DNA of 64,000 bases, taken from Plutella xylostella. Taxonomy: Eukaryota > Arthropoda > Insecta > Lepidoptera > Plutellidae. Below are positions 55,346-64,000 of this stretch, one piece after another; position 1 is the first letter of the stretch; each line of letters opens with the position of its first letter. Below the pieces are notes generated by a model. That model saw nothing but the letters and a program-made list of their open reading frames with translations. It was not told where the DNA came from and made no database searches. The DNA lies in NCBI RefSeq assembly GCF_932276165.1, contig NC_063987.1:5580001-5644000 (forward strand). Reading direction: 5' to 3'. The position numbers and the translations under genes were made by a program.

Positions 55346-56153
55346 GTAAGTACAAAACTAATAGGTATACATATATTTCAATGGAATTGATATTCTTTTA
55401 CATGTCAGTATGCTTTATTGATAAACCCCTCTCTGCAGGATTAAAGTAAACAAACCCAAAGTCCAACATAACATAGTTTTATTTGGTGGCGAAAACTTTG
55501 TGAAGCTAACTAGCTCCAACAAGATGCTAGAATAAAAATTAAATATTCCAGTGTTTGTTTTAGCGACACCTGGCGACGAAGTCGGGAGTTAACATTGTAC
55601 GCCGAGGGGCGTAAGTGTTATTGTGTAGGAAGTGTCACGTTATGGCTTACAGAGCCACTGGGGATGGTCCCGGCCGACCTAGAGCTTGGACCCTGGAGTT
55701 GTCCTGATCTTAGTAGGTATAGAGGTATGTGTATCTAGATATACTTTGAGACTTGGTATCACGATTGTATTTAGGTGTTTGGTGTTTCTGTGGTGGTTCC
55801 GATCGAGTAATAGTGCAGGTATTTACGATGATTATGTATAAAAATATCTATTAACTAGCTTTTCGGTCCTCATTTCGCAACGCGTTTTATAAAGGCTTCT
55901 AGGAATTCTTCGGTAAAAAGCCTAAATAGCCTGTAAACAATGTAGCAGTATACCTTATATTATATCGATTTAGTTGTTTATATTATGATAAACCTGTTCA
56001 ATACAAACAATCTTACCTTAAATTCCTCTTCACGAGAATAATATTACTGTACCATAGATATACGAGTATTATGTAGATATAAATATATCTTACAGTTAGA
56101 AGTAATTTCCTGTACGCAGGTATTACTTAGACGCATACACTTTTATAGAAGGA

Positions 56154-56323
56154 TTTATTTACCGATATCCGATATGTGAGAGTCTAAACTACTTGTACGG
56201 TAGTTTACAAAGTGATCGAGGCTGAACTACATCCAGGTCAGACCGGGAGTGGCTTCTGCAGGATGCCCCGCCGGCATACCCTGACCCCCGGCTCCCGTGC
56301 CTCCCAACGTCATCGTAAAGGAG
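56154..56323 (-). other. Possible 3'-terminal coding exon with poly(A) signal
   Basis: On the minus strand a pyrimidine-rich acceptor CTTTCTATTCTGAG precedes 56323. From there one frame reads 31 residues rich in Gly/Thr/Pro (T-L-G-G-T-G-A-G-G-Q-G-M-P-A-G-H-P) to a TAG at 56229-56227, and AATAAA follows at 56159-56154. The block is much richer in G+C than its surroundings. An alternative longer frame (56539-56189) overlaps it. The protein is not recognised. Confidence 0.3.
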
Positions 56324-56539
56324 CTCAGAATAGAAAGCCGTCACTGCAGGGCTCAGCTTACGCTGGATGTGTAAACGAAACTTAGTCCCGCGGTTGCCCG
56401 TAATCCTTAAATGAAAATTAAATAAACTGCTGTTGTGTCGGCGCCGCGGCGGAGCTGGCAACTTCCTAAAGTCGTGAATGTCTAATTCGGTGACAGTTTC
56501 CGAACGAAAAACTAGACAGAATTTTATATCCTGTTCCAC

Positions 56540-59057
56540 TCCTGTGTAGCCTATTCATAATTATGTTGATCCAACTTTTACGTAAGCTGAAAATGCATTA
56601 CAACTTGCTCGCCTTACAACACTCCAATCATTTTAATACGCAGAAAAGACATGAAAAGCTAACAATAACGGAGCTACACGCGCCAGTAATAAACATGTTC
56701 CGGCAGCCAATAAAAAATTAAACCGACCATAGCCAATTATAAACTTTCATTTATTGAAAAAGTTCCGACCGCGACGTTATTGTCGTGTAAAACTGAAAAT
56801 ATTAGTGCAATGTTATGAAAGTCGTATAATTCCTGAAAGCTTTGACGACAACGCGGCGACGCCAGTGGGGTTCGTCGTATCGATTCTATAAATAATATGT
56901 TTTTGTTTTTAATTACCTAGTTACGTTACAATTTTTTTGTTTAAGTTAAAAATAATCAATTTTGTTTTTAATTCATTTAATTAATACTACTACTTACTGT
57001 AAGCAATATTAATAAAACATTGAAACATGTAACAGGTACGTGTGACTTAGCTATGGTTTATGCACTAGCTGCAAAACAAGATAAATAAACTTTGCAAAAA
57101 CTTTGGAGATCCGATTTGTGAGAAGTCTGTACCTCCAATACACATGCGAGGTAACCCGGCGAAGTTCGGTGCACTTCGATTGAGTTGAGACCGCGATTTG
57201 ATTCGGCAGCAGTGCTCTTACAAATATTGTGTGTCTGTACTGTACTTTACCTACCGTTGAAATAGTTTTTCATAACGGTCACCATATACCTAAGTAGTAA
57301 ATATATATTATTATTATGTGCTAGTTGCTACCGACTATGAGATCTATGGTTTAATTTTACTTGTATAGGGGTGCTATTGCGTTTAATTGCCATTATTTAT
57401 AGCCTGTTTTTCTTCATCATATTATTAAGTAGGTATGTAACAGTTGAGTCAGGTGCATTGACTTCCCTCTATTTAAATTATATTGGAAGCCTCAAGTTTC
57501 TTCTCAGCCTTTGGGACAATAAAATGTGAAAATTCCAATCCATCTACCATAACCATAACTGAAAACCAACCTATTCTGAAGTACGATCGGGACGCCATAG
57601 TAACAGTGAGCCAGGGATGTGTCGGTAGCAGTAAGGTAGTTAGGCGACCGGTAGTCAATTTCCATCTGCCATGTATGAGGTGTTTCCCGGACGGTACCGC
57701 TCCGGGGAAATCTGCGACAAGCGGCAAGATGGCTAGTTTAAATTTCCCGCCCGCCCTGAGTGCCAGAATTAGATTTCGTCGAGATTTTAAACTTTGATAG
57801 GAAATCTTCACGCTGTGTCAGTAAAGAATTGAATTTTTGCAACCCGCTAGTGTTGACTTCTCCGGGCTTTAGTCTAGTTCGGGGAATATGTTGAGGGGAA
57901 TAAATTGGATGTTTGGGGAAAAGGATTTTTTCATTGAAATGTGTAAAGTTTTAAATACTGGCTGGCAACTGTTATTAACAGAATACACAGAAATCGCGTA
58001 GAAAAAAGTTGTTCCATACATTTGGTTGAGTATATACTTAGTTAATTATAGGAGATTACCGCGATTTCATGTTGTTCCCCGTAATAAATAAACACGGTTT
58101 GTGCTGTTTGTGCTACAGTAAGTTTATTTGACAGTCCATCATTTACTTTTGGAGCACTATTTTATACATCTATTCAATAGTTGTTCAGTATCATCGATAG
58201 ATGTTAAATACATATTCATGCAATTTCCGAGAAAACTTATGACGTAGATACTACAAGTACGATTTTCCATGCCATAGACTGGTCAGTTATCGAACGTTCC
58301 ATCATTGAATCATGATTAATAGTGCGGAAGTTATGCCAGAATACATCACGAGCAGGCAGGGCCGTATCTGGTCAGTTATTTGCTGGTCTTATCACGGATT
58401 TATAAGGTAAAGAAACATTTAAGTACTTGCGTTTAAAATTATAACTTTTTACGATAAAGGTAGCCTAGTGTGGATTTCGCAGTGTCAAGTAACTGCAGTG
58501 TCAACTAATTTGCTTTATTATTATTATGAGCCAACATAGAGATTCTAACTCGATTTGAGGTAGTTTCTCTCTTGGGCCTAACTTATTTTTGCACCCTGTA
58601 GTGTTCCAAATATTTGGCTTTAACATATTATTCCCTTTTCAACATCCTGTATAGATTTCGTTGGTCGATGATATTATAGATAGAGTAATGCGAGTGCGGG
58701 TCTGTGTGGCATCTGGCGACGGTCCAAGGACTGGCTAAGTCGGGAAATATGGCGGCAAGACACAATAATGCCCGGTTAATAACATCCATGTGTCTCCGGG
58801 CAAACGAAACGGAAACCAGACGAATATTATATAGGTTGCTAACAATGCCGCCGTAAATAAATGTCGTTTAGTGTAGAGTAGACGATATTGAATAAATTTA
58901 CAAACTGATGACGGTCAATTAATTTTCGAAAATAGTTTATGAGCTTGTAGGTGAATATTCTATGGTATGCAAATGGTAAGTTAATCTTACGTACAGATTA
59001 TAACTATTGAACTTTTTATATTATATTACTAAACTATGCTAAACTATAAAAACTATA
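56540..59057. other. Non-coding stretch
   Basis: Overlapping frames on both strands at 57473-57811 have moderate G+C but no recognisable domain. Fragments TTTTGCACCCTGTAG (58587) and TTTTCAACATCCTGTATAG (58655) look like decayed ends of the CAGGGTG MITE family. Confidence 0.35.
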
Positions 59058-59329
59058 CAGGGTGTTGTGGGTGCAAAAAGGGTATACTAAGCCGACACCA
59101 GCATGTGCAGCATGGTATATCTAAGCCCGAAACTGAAATCAGAATTTCAAAATTCGCGAAAAAAATTATTTATTTTTCATAGAAACTTTGTTTGTCACGT
59201 GACTTTTTACTATGAAAAATGAATTTTTTTTTTTCTCGAATTTCCAAATTCTGATTTCAGTTTCGGGCTTAGATATACCATGCTGCACATGTAGGTTTCG
59301 GCTTAGTATACCAATTTTGCAACACCCTG
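59058..59329. mobile_element. CAGGGTG foldback MITE, copy E (272 bp)
   Basis: Starts CAGGGTGTTGTGGGTGC (with a small insertion) and ends TTTTGCAACACCCTG, flanked by TATA and TATT, consistent with a TA duplication. Arms are nearly complementary; the loop has GTCACGTGAC. Confidence 0.9.
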
Positions 59330-60329
59330 TATTTTATCTCTCTTTCCTGTCCACATTTTCCGATTACAATGTATTATATTGATAACTAGGTTTATTTAGA
59401 TTTACTTATTTAACGGCTTCGCAACAACGTTACTACTTATAAATAAACTTCTGAAGTTTTCAATACCAATCAAATGGCATATACACTCACGGGCAATTAA
59501 AAGGTTCCACCAAGAAAAACTACAAATTCCTCCTAAACGCTAGATGGAAAAGGCTAGTTTAATGACGCCTTCTGCCACATTGATGTACATTTATCAGAGC
59601 ATCAGGATATTACCAACTAAAAACGGTATATTTTGTTCAAATTTTAAAATAATTGTTTGAAAAAATTGGGGTCGTTTGGTTTCGGCTTTTTGTGAGTGGA
59701 ACTGTTTCTTTGCACGGGAGTGTAATACAGATGATATACAGTCATACAATCAGTTGCATTGTGTACGGTCAAAAAACACGCACACGACCAAATAAAGCAG
59801 ATGAACATGCTTGATTGAAAAGTTTTTGTCAATAAGAGCTCAGAACACGGCGTGCGACTCGGAATAATAAACGCTGTGCGAGCCAGGCCGAGGATCAATT
59901 TGTGTATTTGCGTTGCCGATTTAGAAAAACCAATCAATGTGATGTGAATCGTGAAACTGGGTTTTATTTTATAGTTTGTTGACACAATAGCTATGGATAG
60001 GCGACGAGAATCGTAATTTATTTATCTCCGTCTGTGGCTATTGTTAAGTTTTCACAATCGTTTCTGTTTAATTTGCGAACTCGAGTTCCGATAAACTATG
60101 TAAGTACGTACCCGCTGTGGAAAACATAGATATAGCCAAGATACATTAGGACGTATAGTTATGTACTTAGCCTAGCTTATCTAACTATAAAATTATCTGG
60201 ATTCAGACATTTAATAGCATAAATAGTTAGATTAGTATGTAAGTAGTTATGTAAGAGCCGCACCATCACGAAATAACTTCCGGTGGCTTCCGTCTTCAAA
60301 TAACTATGTTAATCCAAACATGAGACAGT
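59330..60329. repeat. Spacer containing a probable old repeat at 59480-59990
   Basis: CACTCACGGGCAATTAAAAG at about 59485 and the block after it resemble the end of a dispersed insect repeat I have seen before, possibly Tc1-like. The minus-strand frame 59985-59644 and the plus-strand text show no intact transposase. Confidence 0.35.
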
Positions 60330-60524
60330 TTATTTGTCGCGCCGAGCGTGCCGCGAGAGCCGACATGGAGGTCGGTAGCTTACACCACCTCCTTCGAGCT
60401 ATTTTCTAACTTGTCACACAACAACAAGGTTGCATTTGAGAGCAAGGAGGTCGCATCGCGCGTCAACCGTAGTTTGTAGCAGTTGGAAATCCTCACAAGT
60501 TCGGCGTCACTGTGACCGAGGTTC
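60330..60524 (+). other. Possible untranslated first exon
   Basis: Local CpG-rich block (GTCGCGCCGAGCGTGCCGCG) ending at the donor-like GTAAGT at 60525-60530. The only ATG opens a 15-codon frame. Exon base before the donor is C rather than G, so the signal is weak. Confidence 0.2.
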
Positions 60525-60530
60525 GTAAGT

Positions 60531-62238
60531 TTGCGCCCGAAATGTACCCCTTCCTTTCTAACTTTAGATAGTTTCTGTCACTTTTTAATGGCTTGGTAAA
60601 CTACAAATTTGTAATAAAGTGACATAAATTTAATAACGTTGCTCGAAAGTTATCAATAAAGGTTGGAAGCAAAAATTAATCCTCTTTCTATAGAGCGGTC
60701 AACTTCGGCATTAGCAGCTATACACTTTTGTACCTTGTCAAAATAACAAACGGATGTTGAAATGAATGAATAGGGCTTTACGAGTTTGACAAAGTACAAA
60801 AGTGCCACAACACTAATAAAGCTGATACGGTGATACCTAATGCCAGTGCCTACATGTTTACTGTAACGACAAGCACTGGGTAGCTACAAATGTATAGGTA
60901 TTTTATGAATTAAGCAATACTAAAATCTTAAAATAACCCTAACCTGACAAACGGCAGCATAGTACGACAACTATAATATGTATTAAATTAACCTGAGCCG
61001 GTGTCTAACGTGGTGCTAAAACAAGATTACCGCCGCCGCGGCGCGTCACACCTGATTATCCCAAGAAAGCCGGGGCATGCTGCATTTCCTCTGTGCTAAA
61101 CCAATTCCCAGCGCCTGTTCTTAGCTAATTCCATTTATTAATCAGGTGATGTCATTCCAAAGTCGAATAAAGCCGAGATTCTTAAACATTATACGAGTAG
61201 GCTTGCGGTAACGACGTTGCAACTAGTATGTAGGCTATACTTGAACACGTGGAACAGTAAGTCATTTCGCCATCTTGGATCAAATTAAAGTTAAAGCTGA
61301 ACTAAGCCCCGCCAAGCTATCTCCGTTAAAACTAAGTTTAAATAAGATAGTTAATAAACTATCTAGCTACCTTAACAAGTTTTTTTTGTTAATAATGAAT
61401 ATATAATAATAAATGTGCACAAACCTTTTCAACTTCTGTCCTGTAGGTCTATCGTAGTCGTAGTAGAACACTTAAAAAATTCAGTAAAATGCCTTTCTCC
61501 ACAACACAACACTACAACTTAACTTGTTAACTGGTAGACAAAAAGGTACTAGAATCAAGTTCGCCTGTGTAAAATTATGTTTTATCTAGCCTCAACGTCC
61601 AACTGAGGTCCTTCAGTCAGTATATTTATAGCTAAGTGACCGACGCCACGGTTGTTTTTATTCTACCTACATTCTAAAATAAATTTTGATTTTTTAAATA
61701 TTTTGGCAACGTCTTCCGCTGGACCGACGACGATTAGGCGCTCCTTGGGAGAAGTCTATGCCCACTTGTCCACCAGTGGATTTACTTATCAATAATTGAT
61801 GATGTTGATAATGTTAACTCTATGTACCTATGTATATTTAAACGCTAACGATAGAGTACCGTGCAGCGGAATCTCACTGTAGCCATCCATTTAAATCCTG
61901 TGAACTATTTAAAGCGCTCCTTTTTACGTCATTAATTTAATTTTCATTCGCGTATAGCTACAACCCATCTAGTAGTTTTTTTTATTTCGTCCGCCCGACA
62001 CTGTGGTTAGATTTAATTATTCCACTACGAACTGAACATAAAGCTTTATGCCCGTGCATTATTTTCAACGACGAGATTGCAATATTTGCAATGCCTCTCC
62101 ACTGGAATAAAGGAATGGTTAGCTGAAATGACCAACAGTATTTACTCAGTGGTTGAGTGTATGTAGTGTATGTGTGGGTGAACTTCGACATGGGCAAAAT
62201 TGAGGTTTTCATGCTCGCCATAGAAGGACGATCATATA
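60531..62238. other. Non-coding stretch
   Basis: No gene, RNA or clear repeat seen. Confidence 0.3.
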
Positions 62239-62503
62239 CAGGGTGTTGCAAAAAGGGTATACTAAGCCGAAACCAGCATGAGCAGCATGTTATATCTAAG
62301 CCCGAATCTAAAATCAACATTTTAAAATTCGCGAAAATAAAACCATTCTCCACTGTAAAAAAGTCACGTGACCAACTAAGTTTCTATGTAAAATAAAATA
62401 AAAAATCACGAATTTTGAAATTCTGATTTCAGTTTCGGGCTTAGATATATAACATGCTGCACATGCTGGTTTCAGCTTAGTATACCCTTTTTGCAACAAC
62501 CTG
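62239..62503. mobile_element. CAGGGTG foldback MITE, copy F (265 bp)
   Basis: Starts CAGGGTGTTGCAAAAAGGG and ends CTTTTTGCAACAACCTG (one change in the right end), flanked by TATA on both sides. Loop with GTCACGTGAC. About 0.7 kb upstream of the DMAC2-type gene. Confidence 0.9.
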
Positions 62504-62999
62504 TATAAGGTTTGAAAAATACCCTCCTGTTAACGAAGGCCTGTTGACGAGTATTAGAGATGGTTATCTAACTACCTTGATTATAATCGTAGTTAGGTAG
62601 TTACCTAAGTACTTTTCAGACTTGTGATCCTGTCCGTCTACTGAAATAAAGTTTACTTACCGGGTTTAGCTGAGTCACCTACTTGAAGCCACATGGCTTC
62701 CTTACCTACCTAACTTTAGCGTTTATTATTTTATTCATCATAATTTTTATGGCGTTCTCTTCATTCATTACAATTTACAATCCACATGACATAAGTACAT
62801 AGGTACCTACTTACTTACTCGGTTTGGGAGGTAGGTCCTAAAAATATAAATTACTATGAAGAGGGCCTAAAATGTGGCAGTTTTGGAAAAAAGCGCACGT
62901 AAAATTTTCGCTACAACACTTTAAATCGCTATAAACGCGTTTTGTTTTTCTTAAAATCGCTTAGACATAAATCTCAGAAGAATATCAGCTCTGCAATAA

Positions 63000-63090
63000 G
63001 AAGTGACATGTTGCTTTGACAGTGACAGTTGGCAGCTGTAAGCTTCATTTGACACTTGATTGACAGTTGACAGTCAAGCAAAATAATTCA
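63000..63090. promoter_or_regulatory. TGACAGT-rich upstream region of the DMAC2-type gene
   Basis: TTTGACAGTGACAGTTGGCAG, CATTTGACAC and TTGACAGTTGACAGTCAAG repeat a TGACAGT word 130-210 bp upstream of the start codon. A similar TTTGACAGTGACAGTTGACG lies at 43336, far from any known gene. It may be a promoter element; no TATA box is seen. Confidence 0.3.
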
Positions 63091-63214
63091 GCAGTGTTAT
63101 GTTATGTTGAATTTATTTTAAAATTTAATTTATTACACCGTGTTTGGTTATTAAACTAAACCAAAACTTTTTGTAGCCTACTCCAAATAATGTCATAACC
63201 CTTCTGCTTTAATA

Positions 63215-64000
63215 ATGGCGCTATGTTTGAAACAAGGCAAGGTTTTCCGTAACTTATACATAACCTCTCGCTGGTTTAGCAACAAAAATGAGGAAAAATC
63301 GGTCTATCAGAGAGACGAAGAAGGGCCGCAAGAGCGCAGCATCTATGGGAAACCGTATCCAGAATGGCGGAAACCTTGGTTGCAGAGAAAGGGAGAGGTC
63401 CTCCCTAAATTATCTGTCTTCACTGAGAAGAATCCCAGTCCAGATATTCTTAATGCCATGCAAAATTTGCCTTACATGACCATGGAAAAAGTTAAAGATT
63501 GGTGGGCAGAAATGAAAGACTTACAGGAAGTAGAAAACCAAAAGTACTCATCAGAAAGAAATGAAATCCTCGGGTCAAACTTGGCTGCAGCTCACTTCTT
63601 CACATTCAGAGGGGCAGGGATAAGGTAATACATCATTATTAAAAAGTATAGTGTCTATTAGCCACTAGTCTCAAAAACTATTTACACACAATATTAATTA
63701 TTTACCAAAATAAATATTGTTTACAGATTTAAGGGTCAGAAGGCATGGCTGTCAGGGCCTGAGGAAGAAATGAAACTGCCAGAAAAGTTTAAAGATGGCT
63801 ACTTTGTTGAAGCCATAGACTGCTCCCAATTCATCAAATCTGGAATCAGATACGAAGGGTTGGCCAATATAGCTGATTTAAGTTTTCTGAAATGGCTTTC
63901 TTTGAAGAATAATGTTTATATAGATGTATGGTGTTTGGATAGAGTAGCTGGGCTTGCTAAGTCGTTGGAGTTCCTGGACATCAGCGGGTGCAGGCTGTGT
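63215..64000 (+). CDS. DMAC2: DMAC2/ATP5SL-like mitochondrial protein, 5' part
   Basis: Vertebrate DMAC2 helps assemble the distal membrane arm of respiratory complex I; an insect orthologue would act in the mitochondrion. Exon 1 (63215-63624) begins at the first ATG after an in-frame TAA at 63188. Its N terminus is basic and hydroxyl-rich with R-W-F-S near residue 20, like a mitochondrial presequence with an R-3 type cleavage site. Exon 2 starts at 63727 and is cut by the window edge. Across the junction the protein reads G-A-G-I-R-F-K-G-Q-K-A-W, and exon 2 contains V-E-A-I-D-C-S, G-I-R-Y-E-G-L, W-C-L-D-R and S-L-E-F-L-D-I-S-G-C, the leucine-rich-repeat-like core of the DMAC2/ATP5S family. 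The related ATP5S (DMAC2L) is the main alternative. About 228 residues are visible. Confidence 0.85.
63625..63726 (+). other. Intron 1 of the DMAC2-like gene (102 bp)
   Basis: Donor AAG/GTAATA at 63625 and acceptor TTGTTTACAG ending at 63726. The intron splits an Arg codon (AG/A). Without splicing the frame ends at TAA 63626-63628, and splicing restores family similarity on both sides. Confidence 0.92.

Larger units (their letters stand above)
54017..56153. other. Non-coding stretch with repeat ends
   Basis: Holds a GAGAACCTCCTC...AAGTCGGTTAA repeat terminus at about 54510-54560, a 15-bp-arm palindrome at 54566-54602, a GAGTATT run at about 54665-54688 and the GTAGC patch at 55263-55345. The frame at 54909-55115 is unexplained. 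Confidence 0.4.

Noticed and set aside
57473..57811. Overlapping frames of 104 and 112 codons on opposite strands
   Set aside because: No domain, splice pattern or family likeness; both are likely chance frames in a moderately GC-rich patch.
59644..59985. 113-codon minus-strand frame as a possible gene
   Set aside because: It lies in text resembling an old dispersed repeat, with no motif or splice support.

Overview
This is a gene-poor, AT-rich, repeat-dense stretch of a eukaryotic nuclear genome. The repeat types point to a moth or butterfly (Lepidoptera): a roo/BEL-type LTR retrotransposon, RTE, Jockey-like and CR1-like LINE pieces, tRNA-derived SINEs whose bodies look familiar from Lepidoptera, a Helitron-like unit with a TCTG run, and CAGGGTGTTGCAAAA foldback MITEs. 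The one clear host gene has a short (102 bp) intron with GT/AG ends. The species cannot be named from the sequence.

Layout. 1-11004: an older, 5'-truncated Jockey-type LINE (minus strand) split by a complete BEL/Pao retrotransposon at 2318-10664. The BEL element has two identical 214-bp LTRs, a 5-bp target duplication (AAGAC) and one uninterrupted 2473-codon gag-pol-env-like frame, so it looks very young. 11261-11825: a two-exon THAP-type zinc-finger coding remnant that stops before the second half of the zinc site. 11826-34867: intergenic or intronic DNA with foldback MITEs, Harbinger-like MITEs with TWA duplications, two decayed RTE reverse transcriptase tails, SINEs, hairpins and a triple CRE-like array at 32826-32871. 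34868-36139: an unusual 1.27-kb element with a 9-bp duplication, imperfect terminal inverted repeats, inverted arrays of CGAA/TTCG words and a 170-bp tandem-repeat core. 36140-47411: more MITEs, including one inserted in a LINE tail, and a possible signal-peptide exon. 47412-52492: a nearly complete two-ORF CR1/Jockey-group LINE. Its ORF1 carries an in-frame 27-residue repeat, and a perfectly phased -1 frameshift heptamer lies just before the ORF1 stop. 52493-63214: SINEs, MITEs and some exon-like islands. 63215-64000: the 5' end of the only confidently identified host gene, a nuclear gene for a mitochondrial protein of the DMAC2/ATP5SL type, which runs off the right edge.

The genes do not form a pathway. 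The window is best read as host DNA shaped by nested transposition. The best candidates for something new are the 34868-36139 element, the 62-bp-arm hairpin at 30157-30311, the putative frameshift signal in the LINE, and the env-bearing BEL copy. Exon-like islands at 33190, 40731, 56227 and 60330 may be parts of host genes with long introns and need transcript data.
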